64,000 nucleotides of DNA from ZC4RG30 sp963777735 (GCA_963777735.1 CAVZRQ010000004.1:37812-101811), one strand, 5' to 3'; counted from the stretch's first letter, positions 15,276-24,825 are shown. The notes: a model not told the origin generated them from the letters alone. Translations and numbers: made by a program.

Positions 15276-17413
15276 GCGCGCGCGCTGATTTCCTGGTGGA
15301 ACTGGGAACCGAAGAACTGCCGCCGAAGGCGCTGCTGACTCTTTCTGAAGCGTTCCGCGATGGCTTGCTGTCGCGCATCGATGCGGCAGGGCTTGCGCAT
15401 GGCAAGGTCGAAGCCTTCGCCACACCACGGCGGCTGGCGGTGCGGGTGAAGCGCCTGCTGCTGCAGGCACCGGAACAACAGATCCAGCGACGCGGCCCTC
15501 CCGTATCCGCGGCCTTCGACAAGAGCGGCGCGCCCACGCGTGCCGCCACGGCGTTTGCGCAGAGCTGCGGCGTGGAGCTTGCGGCTCTGGGGCGAGAGAC
15601 AGATCCGAAGGGCAACGAGTGCCTGAGCTTCACCGGCGTGAAGGCCGGCGCAGCGGCCCGCGATCTGCTGCCTGCGTTCGTGAACGAAGCGCTCGAGGCG
15701 CTGCCCATCCCGAAGCGCATGCGCTGGGGTGCTGGCGAGGCGCAGTTCGTGCGCCCGGCACACTGGCTGGTGATGCTGCTCGGCCGCGATGTGGTTCCCG
15801 CTGCCGTGCTGGATGTCACTTCAGGCAATGAGACCCGTGGTCATCGCTTCCATGCGCCCAAGGCGCTGCGCCTGGCCTCGCCCGCGAGTTATGAGCGCAC
15901 GCTCGAACAGCGCGGCAAGGTGGTGGCCGACTTCGCGCTGCGTCGCGAACGCATTCGCGCCGGCGTCACCGCACTGGCCACCGAACAGGGCGGCACGGCC
16001 CTGATCTCCGACGCATTGCTGGATGAAGTGACGGCATTGGTCGAGTGGCCCGTGCCACTGGCTGGCCGCTTCGAAGAACGCTTCCTGGCACTGCCGCGCG
16101 AACTGCTGATCTCCGTGCTGCAGGATCATCAGCGTTATTTCCCGGTGGAAGATGCCGCAGGCAAGCTGCTGCCCTGGTTCATCACCGTGAGCAATGTCGA
16201 CAGCACCGACATGAGCGTGGTGCGCGGCGGCAATGAGCGCGTGGTGCGCCCGCGTCTTTCCGACGCGGCATTCTTCTGGGAACAGGATCGCAAGCAGCCA
16301 CTGGCTGCGCGCCTGCCGTTGCTGGATGCCGTGACCTTCCAGAACCAGCTGGGTTCGATCGGCGACAAGGTGCGGCGCATTGCACTGCTGGCGCGCGAGA
16401 TTGCAGCGCGCATCAATGGCGATGGCAACACCGCTGCGCGTGCCGCAGAGCTTGCCAAGTGTGATCTCGTCACCAACCTCGTGGGCGAGTTTCCGGAACT
16501 GCAGGGCATCATGGGGCGCTACTACGCCGCGGCCGATGGTGAAGTGGCGGAAGTTTCCGCTGCCATCGCCGAGCACTACCAGCCGCGCGGCGCAGGCGAC
16601 GCGCTGCCGGCCACTCGCGCCGGCCTCGCCGTTGCATTGGCCGATCGCATCGACACACTCACCGGCATCTTCGCCATCGGGCAGAAGCCCAGCGGCACGA
16701 AGGATCCGTTCGCGTTGCGTCGCGCGGCCATCGGCATCTGCCGCATGATCTACGAACAGCGGCTGCCGCTGGATCTGGTCGATCTCATCGATGCATCGCT
16801 GCGCGTGCACACGGTGTTCGAAGCACCGGTGGCTGCCGGCGGCAAAGCGCTGCCTGCCCGCGATGTCGTCGCGTCACAGGTGTATGACTACGTGATGGAC
16901 CGCCAGCGCAATGCCTGGCTGGAACCACCCGATGGCGGACCACCGATCCCGGGGCTGACGTCGGAGGTCTGCGATGCCGTGCTCGCCACGCGGCCACGCT
17001 CGCCGCTGGATTTCGACGCACGTGTGCGGGCGCTGATCGGCTTCCTCGCGTTGCCCGAAGCCAGCAGCCTCACCGCCGCGAACAAGCGGATCGCGAACCT
17101 GCTGAAGAAATCCGCGGGTGGTGATGCAGGTAGCGCGGCCATCGATTCCACTCGACTGAAGTTCGATGCCGAACGCATGTTGTTCACGGCCCTGCAGGGC
17201 GTGATGCATTCGGTGCCTGGCCACATCGCTGCCGGCGATTATGCCGTGGCATTCGCCGAACTCGCGCGCCTGCGGCCGGCCGTCGACACCTTCTTCGACG
17301 AAGTGATGGTGATGGATCCGGATCCGGCACTGCGCGCCAACCGGCTCGCCATGCTCGGCACGCTGCGCGAACTGTTCGCCGGCATCGCCGACCTGTCGCG
17401 CCTGCCCGGCTAA
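15272..17413 (+). CDS. glyS: Glycyl-tRNA synthetase beta subunit
   Basis: 713 residues, normal for the tRNA-binding subunit. It begins FLVELGTEELPPKAL and contains ATPRRLAVRV, the HD-like region WEQDRKQPL, KCDLVTNLVGEFPELQGIMGRYYA and the anticodon-binding C-terminal domain ending FFDEVMVMDPDP. It starts inside the glyQ stop and ends overlapping the stop of the convergent epimerase gene. Confidence 0.97.
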   Translation: MSARADFLVELGTEELPPKALLTLSEAFRDGLLSRIDAAGLAHGKVEAFATPRRLAVRVKRLLLQAPEQQIQRRGPPVSAAFDKSGAPTRAATAFAQSCGVELAALGRETDPKGNECLSFTGVKAGAAARDLLPAFVNEALEALPIPKRMRWGAGEAQFVRPAHWLVMLLGRDVVPAAVLDVTSGNETRGHRFHAPKALRLASPASYERTLEQRGKVVADFALRRERIRAGVTALATEQGGTALISDALLDEVTALVEWPVPLAGRFEERFLALPRELLISVLQDHQRYFPVEDAAGKLLPWFITVSNVDSTDMSVVRGGNERVVRPRLSDAAFFWEQDRKQPLAARLPLLDAVTFQNQLGSIGDKVRRIALLAREIAARINGDGNTAARAAELAKCDLVTNLVGEFPELQGIMGRYYAAADGEVAEVSAAIAEHYQPRGAGDALPATRAGLAVALADRIDTLTGIFAIGQKPSGTKDPFALRRAAIGICRMIYEQRLPLDLVDLIDASLRVHTVFEAPVAAGGKALPARDVVASQVYDYVMDRQRNAWLEPPDGGPPIPGLTSEVCDAVLATRPRSPLDFDARVRALIGFLALPEASSLTAANKRIANLLKKSAGGDAGSAAIDSTRLKFDAERMLFTALQGVMHSVPGHIAAGDYAVAFAELARLRPAVDTFFDEVMVMDPDPALRANRLAMLGTLRELFAGIADLSRLPG

Positions 17414-18294
17414 CGCACGGCGATCTGCATCCAGACCTGCAGGGTTTCTCCGGGCTGCAGGAATCGCAGCCCGCCGTGATCCGCTGCTTCCGGATGATGG
17501 ATGGCATCGGGCATCTGTGTCATCGGTTCGGCGCAGAACCAGCTCTTGCCGGGTGGCATGTAGAGCTGCAGGAAATGCAGGGCGGGCGAGGCGCGCAGCT
17601 CGACAACACGGCTCCCGTCCGCGCCCGCTTCGATCCGCAGTTCACGCGACCAACCCGTGAAGCAATGATCGACCAGCGACCCGCGCTGCACGCCAACCGC
17701 GCCGGGCAACTCGGGCAACACCACGCCTGCAGGCACGCGGGTGACGGGCAGCGAGTCGCCATCAATCTGCCAGACGCCATCCAGCTGCGTGCGCAGCACT
17801 GTGTTCCCGTTTGCCGCGAACGCCGGATGAAAGCCGAGCCCCATCGGTGCCGGTTCGGGCGCGAGGTTGGTGGCAGAAAGCTCGAACCGCACTGCGTCGG
17901 CAAGCAGCTGAATGTGCTGGCGCACCGTGAAGGCCCACGGCCAGTGCGCATCAGCTGTGTGCTGCAGCTGCAGCTCCAGCGCGGCGGGGGATTTCACTGC
18001 CACTTCCCACGGCCGCTTCCAGCCGGTGCCGTGCAGCGGATGGGCATGCTCCCCGAAGTTCCGTGGCAGCTGCCTTGGACCCTGCAGGTTGAAGCGGCCT
18101 CCGGCAATCCGGTTGGCATAGGGCACCAGCGCAAAGCAGGCCGAACCCATGGCATCGACGGTATCCGGATCGGGCGATATCAACAGAGGGTTGCCGTCAT
18201 GCCGCAGTGCAGTGACTGCACCGCCACGACCGGGTTGCACTTCCAGTTCCCAAGGGCCTGAAGCAAGATGCAGCCGTTCGCTGTTGGTCATCAT
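17410..18294 (-). CDS. Aldose 1-epimerase (galactose mutarotase-like)
   Basis: About 294 residues from ATG 18294; another in-frame ATG at 18324 would overlap the divergent DUF1761 start. It is a beta-sandwich enzyme interconverting alpha and beta anomers of sugars. Catalytic-type residues are visible in HAHPLHGTGWKRPW, GLGFHPAFAANG and the C-terminal glutamate in WFCAEPMTQMPDAIHHPEAAD. Substrate specificity is not predictable. It converges on glyS with a few bases of overlap. Confidence 0.88.
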   Translation of the reverse strand: MMTNSERLHLASGPWELEVQPGRGGAVTALRHDGNPLLISPDPDTVDAMGSACFALVPYANRIAGGRFNLQGPRQLPRNFGEHAHPLHGTGWKRPWEVAVKSPAALELQLQHTADAHWPWAFTVRQHIQLLADAVRFELSATNLAPEPAPMGLGFHPAFAANGNTVLRTQLDGVWQIDGDSLPVTRVPAGVVLPELPGAVGVQRGSLVDHCFTGWSRELRIEAGADGSRVVELRASPALHFLQLYMPPGKSWFCAEPMTQMPDAIHHPEAADHGGLRFLQPGETLQVWMQIAVR

Positions 18295-18322
18295 CCAATA
18301 AAAATCTGCTAGGGAGTCCGAC

Positions 18323-18730
18323 ATGCATCATATCTCTGCGTTCAGCTGGCTCGGGATTCTGGTTGCGGCACTGTCCGGATTTGTCGTGGGCGGCCTCTGG
18401 TACGGGCCCCTGTTCCAGAAGCCCTGGATGGCGGCCTCGGGAATGACCCTTGAAAAGGGTGCGCAAGGCAACAAGCTGCTGACCTTCGGTGGCGCCTATG
18501 TCCTGAACCTGATCGGCGCCATCGGCCTGACCATCGTTCTGGGTGACCATGGTGGCTGGGGCGCCGGCCTGCACACGGGCGTTTTCACCGGGTTCTTCTT
18601 TGTGGCCACCGCGCTGGGCGTCATCTACCTGTTCGAACAGCGGCCTTTCAAGCTGTGGTGCATCAACGCCGGCTATCAGGTCGTCAATTTCGGGGTGATG
18701 GGAACGATTCTCGGGGTCTGGCCGCGCTAG
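18323..18730 (+). CDS. DUF1761 membrane protein
   Basis: 135 residues with four predicted membrane helices. The family signature GGLWYGPLFQKPWMAASG lies after the first helix. The start has AGGGAG 7 nt upstream. DUF1761 proteins are of unknown function. The gene is divergent from the epimerase and is followed by a strong hairpin. Confidence 0.82.
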   Translation: MHHISAFSWLGILVAALSGFVVGGLWYGPLFQKPWMAASGMTLEKGAQGNKLLTFGGAYVLNLIGAIGLTIVLGDHGGWGAGLHTGVFTGFFFVATALGVIYLFEQRPFKLWCINAGYQVVNFGVMGTILGVWPR

Positions 18731-18736
18731 GCGCGG

Positions 18737-18766
18737 CAGCCGCAGGCGACTCGCCGCCTGCGGCTG
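18737..18766 (+). terminator. Hairpin after the DUF1761 gene
   Basis: A perfect 12-bp GC-rich stem (18737-18748 with 18755-18766) around a 6-nt loop starts 7 bp after the stop codon. No T-run follows, so termination efficiency is uncertain. Confidence 0.55.
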
Positions 18767-18809
18767 ATTCTGCGAAACTGTGGGGAGAACGATTTACCCG
18801 GGGGTTTCC

Positions 18810-20459
18810 ATGAGCGGCGAAAACAAAGACACAAGCGAAGTCGGTACCAACGCGTCGGCTGCGACCGTTGATCGACGCCAGTTCATGGGAACGGCACTGG
18901 GCACAGCGGCCGGGATGGGTGCCGCACTCGCCGCTGGCGCTGCCGCGGCCCAACAGCCACCCGCCCCTGCTGGCGGCCCGCCCGCTGGCGGGCGACCAGC
19001 CAACGTACCGCCCGCCGGTGGCCCGCCAGGCGCGGCACCGGCTACACGTGGACCACAGCTGTTCCGTGTCGAAATGGACATTGCCGATTGCGAAGTGGAC
19101 GGCAAGATTCCCACCGACCTTGCCGGCGCCTTCTATCGCACCGGGCCGGATGCGCAGTTCCCCTTGCGCGCGGGCAACATTCCCTTCGATGGCGAAGGGC
19201 ATGTGAGCATGTTCGGCTTCAACAACGGTCATGTCAGCTTCAAGAGCCGCTTCGTGCGCAACGAGCGTTACGTGGCACAGGAGAAGGCCGGCAAGATCCT
19301 GTTCCCGATGTATCGCAACCCCTATCTCGACGATCCGAGCGTCAAGGGTCTGAGCCGCGGCACGCACAACACGCACATCATCCATCACAACGGCATGCTG
19401 CTTGCGCTGAAGGAAGACAGCCCGCCCGCGGCGATGGATCTCAACACACTGGCCACGATCGATCCGGACTACCGCTTCAACGATCAGCTCAAGAGCGCTT
19501 CGTTCACCGCGCATCCGAAGCTCGATTCGAAGACCGGCAACCTCGTGGCCTTCGGCTACGAGGCGAAGGGCCACAACACCACCGACGTCAACGTGTTCGA
19601 GTACACACCCCAGGGCAAGAAGGTCTGGGATGTCTGGATCAACGTGCCTTACGTCGGCATGCTGCATGACTTCGCCGTCACCGAAAACTACATCGTGTTC
19701 TACGTGATCCCGATGAAGATCGACACCGCGCAGATGGAGCGCGGTGGCATCCACTGGTCGTGGTGGCCGGGCGAGCCTACCTATTTCGGTTATTTCCGCC
19801 GCGGCGGCGATGGCAAGGACGTGCGCTTCATCAAGGGGCCGGAACGCAGCGCCACGCACGTGATGGGCGCCTTCGACGACGGCAAGCGCGTCGTGATCGA
19901 CGTCGAGATGTCGCAGTCCAACCCCTTCCCCTTCATGCCCATGCACGATGGCTCACGCTGGGATCCGGTCAAAGGCACCAGCCAGATCACGCGCCTCTCG
20001 GCCGATCTCTCGAAAGAAACGCCGAAGGACTACCAGATCGAACTGCTGTATCCGGAATACACCGGCGCACTGCCGCGCCAGGATGACCGCTACAACACGG
20101 CGCATTATCGCTACGGCTATCTCTCCTGCGGCTACACCGACACCAAACTCGGCGGACGCGGCACGGGCGTGGTGCGTTTTGATCTGCAGAACCGCACATC
20201 GCAGTTCTGGCGCGCGCCGGCCGGCATGGCATTGTCCGAGATCTGCCACGCACCGAAGAACCGTACTGCGGCGGAAGGCGTGGGTTACGTGATGGCGGTG
20301 GCTACCTATGCGGCCGAGAATGGTCGCGCGGATCTCGTGATCCTCGATGCCGAACGCATCGAAGCAGGCCCTGTTGCCACCGTGAAACTGCCCACGCGCA
20401 TTGCCGGGCAGGTGCATGGCTGGTGGGTGCCGGCAGACCAGATTCCGAAGAAAGCCTGA
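18810..20459 (+). CDS. Tat-exported carotenoid oxygenase family protein
   Basis: 549 residues from ATG 18810. A twin-arginine signal (DRRQFMG at about 21-27, then an Ala/Gly-rich hydrophobic stretch) is followed by a Pro/Gly/Ala-rich linker (about 48-78) and a seven-bladed propeller-type carotenoid oxygenase domain. Four iron-ligand histidines can be placed: H235 (FTAHPKLD), H286 (MLHDFAV), H350 (ATHVMGAFDDG) and H536 (QVHGWWVP). The family cleaves C=C bonds of carotenoids, apocarotenoids or stilbenes with O2. Tat export implies a periplasmic, prefolded iron enzyme, so a phenylpropanoid or stilbene substrate is as likely as a carotenoid. The DUF2167 gene follows by 24 bp. Confidence 0.88.
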   Translation: MSGENKDTSEVGTNASAATVDRRQFMGTALGTAAGMGAALAAGAAAAQQPPAPAGGPPAGGRPANVPPAGGPPGAAPATRGPQLFRVEMDIADCEVDGKIPTDLAGAFYRTGPDAQFPLRAGNIPFDGEGHVSMFGFNNGHVSFKSRFVRNERYVAQEKAGKILFPMYRNPYLDDPSVKGLSRGTHNTHIIHHNGMLLALKEDSPPAAMDLNTLATIDPDYRFNDQLKSASFTAHPKLDSKTGNLVAFGYEAKGHNTTDVNVFEYTPQGKKVWDVWINVPYVGMLHDFAVTENYIVFYVIPMKIDTAQMERGGIHWSWWPGEPTYFGYFRRGGDGKDVRFIKGPERSATHVMGAFDDGKRVVIDVEMSQSNPFPFMPMHDGSRWDPVKGTSQITRLSADLSKETPKDYQIELLYPEYTGALPRQDDRYNTAHYRYGYLSCGYTDTKLGGRGTGVVRFDLQNRTSQFWRAPAGMALSEICHAPKNRTAAEGVGYVMAVATYAAENGRADLVILDAERIEAGPVATVKLPTRIAGQVHGWWVPADQIPKKA

Positions 20460-20483
20460 TCGCATAAGTCCGGGAGAGGTCTC

Positions 20484-21383
20484 ATGAAGCAGTCGCTGCG
20501 TTCACTGCTGTGCGCGCTTGTCAGCGTGCTGTTCATCGCGCCGGCATTCGCCGAAGAAGCGGCGCCTGATCCGGCAGCGACTGAAACGCCCGAACAGGCC
20601 GCTTTCTACAAGGCGCTGGATGCGCTGGATTGGGTTCGCGGCCCGACTACCGTCGATGTTCCGGGCAAGTCGAGGCTGGTGGTGCCTGCCGACTATGTCT
20701 TTCTGGACGTTGCCAACACCGACAAATACCTGGAGCTGAACGAGAACCTGGCGGGTGGCACTGAGGTGCTGGTGGCGCCGTCCCATATGGATTGGGTCGC
20801 CTACCTCTCGTTTGCCGACGAAGGTTACGTCAAGGACAACGACACAATCGATGCGCCCGAGCTGCTGAAGGCGTTGCAGGAAGGCACCGAGCAATCCAAT
20901 GATGAGCGGCGCAAGCGTGGCTGGCCGGCGCTGCATATCGTCGACTGGGCCATTCCGCCGGCCTACAACACCACCAACAAGCGACTGGAATGGGCCACGC
21001 TGCTGGAGGTGGAAGGCGATCGCAATGTGAACTTCTCCACCAAGGTACTGGGCCGCCGCGGCCATACCTCCGTGATCCTGGTTTCTTCGCCGGAAGCGCT
21101 TGCGGCGGCGCGGCCGGAACTGGAGAACGTGCTGGCCGGATACAGCTTCCAGTCGGGCGAGTCCTATGCCGACTGGGTACCCGGCGACAAGGTGGCCGAG
21201 TACGGTCTTGCTGCGCTGGTGCTGGGCGGCGCTGCGGCCGTCGCCACGAAGAAGGGGCTCTGGGCAGTGCTCGGTGGTTTCCTCGCCGGCGGATGGAAGA
21301 TCCTTGCCGCGGGCGGTGTCGCCGTAGCCGCAGGGTTGCGCAAGTTCCTCGGCAGGAACAAGCATCGGGATGACACCCACTGA
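20484..21383 (+). CDS. DUF2167 membrane protein
   Basis: 299 residues with a signal peptide (SLLCALVSVLFIAPAFAEE). The DUF2167 core starts at LDWVRGPTTVDVPG and includes ADYVFLDVANTDKYLELN, DWVAYLSFADEGYVKDND and RRGHTSVILVSSPE. One or two hydrophobic helices sit at about 235-285, and the tail is basic (FLGRNKHRDD). GGGAGAGG precedes the ATG. The fold suggests an envelope protein; its function is unknown. It overlaps the next gene by 14 bp. Confidence 0.85.
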   Translation: MKQSLRSLLCALVSVLFIAPAFAEEAAPDPAATETPEQAAFYKALDALDWVRGPTTVDVPGKSRLVVPADYVFLDVANTDKYLELNENLAGGTEVLVAPSHMDWVAYLSFADEGYVKDNDTIDAPELLKALQEGTEQSNDERRKRGWPALHIVDWAIPPAYNTTNKRLEWATLLEVEGDRNVNFSTKVLGRRGHTSVILVSSPEALAAARPELENVLAGYSFQSGESYADWVPGDKVAEYGLAALVLGGAAAVATKKGLWAVLGGFLAGGWKILAAGGVAVAAGLRKFLGRNKHRDDTH

Positions 21384-22062
21384 GTTGTGGCTGCCGATCG
21401 GGGCAGCCGCATTCTACCTGTATGACTCCAGCTGCCTGTTGTGGCAAAACGAGTTGATGCTCACCAAGGCGCGCCGCTGGCTGGTGACGGGTGGCACGGA
21501 GCTGCGCCTGGCGGGCAGGCGGTTATACCTCCCGAATCCACTGACTCCCATGCGCCCCCAGTTCCAGGTTCGGTGGAGCCTTGCAGACACCCGCGCAGAA
21601 TGCGCCGACATCCAGCAGCTGTTGCAGGTACTCCGCCCGATCGGACTGATCAACCAGCTCCAGTTGCTGTTGCTGCTGGCACTGCCAGCGCTGGCGTGGA
21701 CACTGGGTGCCGGGTTGTTGGTGTTGCTGCTGTTTGCGCTGTTTTACCTTCTCTCCCTGGCGGCACTGGCATTGACCTGGCGCCACCGCAATACCTTGAG
21801 GCTCACCACGGGCAGGTTCTGGCTGCTGGTGCTCGACGCCCTGGCGTGCGCACCATTTGCCGTGAACACGGCGCGCAAACTGTCGATGCAGCACGGCATT
21901 GACGGCGACCCGCTGCACTTCGCAGCACGCCATCTCGACGCGGCGGGCCAGCTTGCGACCCGGCAGATCATTGCATCGCGGCTGCAGGAGGAAAGCGCAA
22001 GCACTGGTGTTCCGCCCGATGCACGGGCCACGGCATTGCTGATTTCAAAACTCAAAGGCTGA
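21370..22062 (+). CDS. Hypothetical membrane protein
   Basis: 230 residues, not recognised. There is a hydrophobic N-terminus (WLPIGAAAFYLYDSSCLL) and a long double helix at about 95-140 rich in leucine (LQLLLLLALPALAWTLGAG). A helical soluble tail follows from about 155. It overlaps the DUF2167 gene by 14 bp and is 6 bp from the next gene, so the three are almost certainly one transcript. Confidence 0.7.
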   Translation: MTPTELWLPIGAAAFYLYDSSCLLWQNELMLTKARRWLVTGGTELRLAGRRLYLPNPLTPMRPQFQVRWSLADTRAECADIQQLLQVLRPIGLINQLQLLLLLALPALAWTLGAGLLVLLLFALFYLLSLAALALTWRHRNTLRLTTGRFWLLVLDALACAPFAVNTARKLSMQHGIDGDPLHFAARHLDAAGQLATRQIIASRLQEESASTGVPPDARATALLISKLKG

Positions 22063-22068
22063 AGGCGC

Positions 22069-22395
22069 ATGAATCTGACCAGCGTACTGATCATTCTGGG
22101 CTGCCTGGTGGCAGGCTACTGGATTGTCAGCAGCATCATGAGTCCCGGCGTCGATCTCACGCGCGCCCCGAAGCCCGACGCAGACAAGCACAGCGCGAAG
22201 GACGGCGCTGCGGCGCCGAATCCGCATGAGCGGGACTGGCATCTGATACTCGATGTACCGGCGAATGCCAGTCGTCGCGACGTGGAGGCCGCCGGCAAAC
22301 GGCAGCTCGCGAAGGCAGAGGGATCCGGTGACCTCGTTTCAGCGAGGCGGATCCGCCTGGCCATCGAGGCCGCCCTGCGGAGCAAGCGCGGCTAG
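22069..22395 (+). CDS. Membrane-anchored J-like small protein lacking HPD
   Basis: 108 residues. An N-terminal membrane helix (VLIILGCLVAGYWIVSSIM) and a charged linker are followed by WHLILDVPANASRRDVEAAGKRQLAKAE. That segment has the spacing of J-domain helices I-II (compare YEVLGVSPDAS...I..AYR), but the HPD tripeptide needed to stimulate Hsp70 is missing. It is the last gene of the DUF2167 unit and overlaps the convergent EAL gene by 4 bp. The J-like assignment is by pattern only. Confidence 0.65.
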   Translation: MNLTSVLIILGCLVAGYWIVSSIMSPGVDLTRAPKPDADKHSAKDGAAAPNPHERDWHLILDVPANASRRDVEAAGKRQLAKAEGSGDLVSARRIRLAIEAALRSKRG

Positions 22396-24764
22396 ATCTC
22401 CCGGCGACGCAGTTCCAGCACGCGCAGGGATTCCGTCTGCTCGGCCACACGCGTGCCATGACTGGCCTGCAGCAGCGGCGCGAGATCACTGGCGAGCTGC
22501 GGTTTGCTGATCAGATAGCCTTGTGCGTAGTTGCAGCCCAGGTCCGCCAGCAGGTTCCACTGCTCCCGGGTTTCCACGCCTTCAGCCACTGTCCGCAGCC
22601 CGAGCCCGTGGGCCATTTCGATGATGGCGCGCAGCACGGCCACCTGCTCGGCACCCTGCAGCTTGCCGCGTACAAAGGACTGGTCGATCTTCAGTTCATC
22701 CGCCGCCAGCTCACGCAGCTGCGACAGCGACGAATAGCCAGTGCCGAAATCATCGATGGAGAAACGAACTCCGGCGACGCGCAGCAGTTCGATGTTGCGG
22801 CGTGCCGCTTCCGGTTCATGCAGCAGCACGCTCTCGGTGATCTCCAGCGTCAGGCTTCCGGCTGGCACGCGCAGATCGTGCAGGGCCTCCATGATGTAGC
22901 GCAGCAGGCTCGCGTCCAGGATGTCGGTGGCAGAAAGATTGACCGCGACTTCCAGCTGGATGCCTTCCCGATGCCAGGCCGCCAGCTGCGCCAGTGCGGC
23001 GTGCAGCACCCAGCGCGTGAGGCTCGCGGAAGTGCCGGTGTGTTCGGCGATGGGAATGAACTCCACCGGCGACACCAGGCCGAACACCGGATGACGCCAG
23101 CGCACCAGCGCTTCCACCCCGGTGACGCGACCATCAGACATGCGTGTCTTGGGCTGGAACATCAGGAACAACGGCCCACCTTCCAGCGCCAGCGGCAGAT
23201 CTGCGCCCAGTGTCAGGCGACGTCGCTGGGCTTCATCATGCGAGAAGGCGAAGCTTGCGATGCTGGCGCGCTGCGAGCTCGCGGCCTCTACCGCCGCATG
23301 TGCGCAACGCAGCGCCTCGGCCGCCGTCCTGCCGTCCCTCGGCGCAAGCGCCACGCCCAGCAGCACGGTGGCCTGCAGCGTGATGCCCGCGGTAGTGAAA
23401 GGCGCACTGGAATGCTCTCTGATCTGTTGCGCCAACGTCGCGGCGTCGGTGCCTTCCGGCAACTCGAGCGCTACCGCGAAGGCTGCGCTATCCAGCCGCG
23501 CAACCAGACCACGGCCTTCGTTCCACGCCGTGAGCTGCTGCGCCAGGTGACTGACCACGCGCTCGGCGATCTCGAATCCCAGCGTCGCGGAGATTTCCTG
23601 CAGGTTGGTGACCACGAGCTGCATGACGCCGAGCTGCGTCTTCCTGCGGGGATCCTGCAGTCGCATCGTCAGCCATTCTTCCAGCTGCGTGCGATTGGGA
23701 AGTCCGGTGGCCGCATCATGCCGCGCCACATGCAACAGTTCGGTTTCTCGCTCTGCAATCCCGCTCTGCATGCTGTTGAACGAGTCAGCCAGATGCGCAA
23801 GTTCACGGCCTCCCGAGGCCTCCACGCGTTGCGAGTAGTCACCCGCGGCAACACGCGCGGCACCCGCTGCCAGCCGTTGCACCGGCAGGGCCGCACTGCG
23901 TCCCAGATAGATGCCGGCCAGCACCGCGGCCGCCAGCGTGATACCGATGATGGCGACCAGGTTCCACGCCAGCTGATGGAAGGGAGCGAGCACCTCCTGC
24001 ATGGGCTTCAGCAGCGCGATGTCGAGAGTGGGTTCGCTGGTGGAGAGATGGGTGGCGGTAGCCAGGTACTCTTCGCCACCGATCTCGACGACTGCCGGCG
24101 AGCTGCGCAGAGTCGCCGCGAACGATGGATCCATGGACTTCATGGTCTCCAGCGTTCCCGCTGCCACGCGCGGGCTGCTCTCGATGCCGGTGAGAAACGC
24201 GACGTGCACGCCCACCAGCTCACGCAGCTCGTCGGCGAGCTTGCGGTCCATGGAGATGCCGAGCACCACCTGGCCGATTTCGTCCGGCGCCAGCAAGGGC
24301 GCGGTGAACACCTGATACAGCCCGGTAGACGACATCACGAACTGGGCGCCGATCGAGTTGCGTTGCATGCCATCGTTCAACGCCGAGAGCAGATCGCCGT
24401 CCACGACGGCCGTGCCTTCACCCTGGGCAATGAGTTGCCCGTCGAGATCCATCGCCAGGATCAGGTCGGCATCGATGCGTGAGGCGATGTTGCCCAGTGC
24501 CGATGCCAGTGTGGGGACGTCTTGTGATGCAACGGCATCGCGCAGGCCGTAGTCCATGACCATCACGGCCACGGCGTTGGCGAGCTGCTTTTCGCGGTAA
24601 TCCAGCAGCTGGGTGGCAATCTGCGCGCCCTGCACCAGCTGCACGTCGGCGCGATTTCGCTCCGTGGACGCCGTGCGCGCCAATGCCGTGAACAGCGTCA
24701 CGATCTGGGCGCCGACCACCAGGCCGATCAGCAGGATGAGAAGTCGATTGCGAAAGCTCAACAT
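22392..24764 (-). CDS. Membrane sensor with degenerate GGDEF and intact EAL domain (c-di-GMP phosphodiesterase)
   Basis: 790 residues. The order is TM1 (about 7-27), periplasmic sensor (about 30-270), TM2 (about 272-292), HAMP (about 293-345), GGDEF-like domain (about 350-515) and EAL (about 525-770). The GGDEF site is replaced by RLDSAAFAVAL, so no cyclase activity is expected. The EAL domain keeps GVEALVRWRHP, the NLSA region, LEITESVLL, DDFGTGYSSLSQLRELAADELKID and TVAEGVET, all needed for c-di-GMP hydrolysis. It is divergent from the cupredoxin-porin pair by 61 bp. Confidence 0.9.
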   Translation of the reverse strand: MLSFRNRLLILLIGLVVGAQIVTLFTALARTASTERNRADVQLVQGAQIATQLLDYREKQLANAVAVMVMDYGLRDAVASQDVPTLASALGNIASRIDADLILAMDLDGQLIAQGEGTAVVDGDLLSALNDGMQRNSIGAQFVMSSTGLYQVFTAPLLAPDEIGQVVLGISMDRKLADELRELVGVHVAFLTGIESSPRVAAGTLETMKSMDPSFAATLRSSPAVVEIGGEEYLATATHLSTSEPTLDIALLKPMQEVLAPFHQLAWNLVAIIGITLAAAVLAGIYLGRSAALPVQRLAAGAARVAAGDYSQRVEASGGRELAHLADSFNSMQSGIAERETELLHVARHDAATGLPNRTQLEEWLTMRLQDPRRKTQLGVMQLVVTNLQEISATLGFEIAERVVSHLAQQLTAWNEGRGLVARLDSAAFAVALELPEGTDAATLAQQIREHSSAPFTTAGITLQATVLLGVALAPRDGRTAAEALRCAHAAVEAASSQRASIASFAFSHDEAQRRRLTLGADLPLALEGGPLFLMFQPKTRMSDGRVTGVEALVRWRHPVFGLVSPVEFIPIAEHTGTSASLTRWVLHAALAQLAAWHREGIQLEVAVNLSATDILDASLLRYIMEALHDLRVPAGSLTLEITESVLLHEPEAARRNIELLRVAGVRFSIDDFGTGYSSLSQLRELAADELKIDQSFVRGKLQGAEQVAVLRAIIEMAHGLGLRTVAEGVETREQWNLLADLGCNYAQGYLISKPQLASDLAPLLQASHGTRVAEQTESLRVLELRRREI

Positions 24765-24825
24765 GGCGTGCGCTTCAATGGGGACCTTGAGCCTAATTAC
24801 TTAACATTCGGGGCGCGATCTGCCG

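Noticed and set aside
22458..24482. 674-codon open frame opposite the EAL gene
   Set aside because: Mirror of a well-supported multi-domain protein; Gln/Arg/His-rich composition typical of antisense frames.
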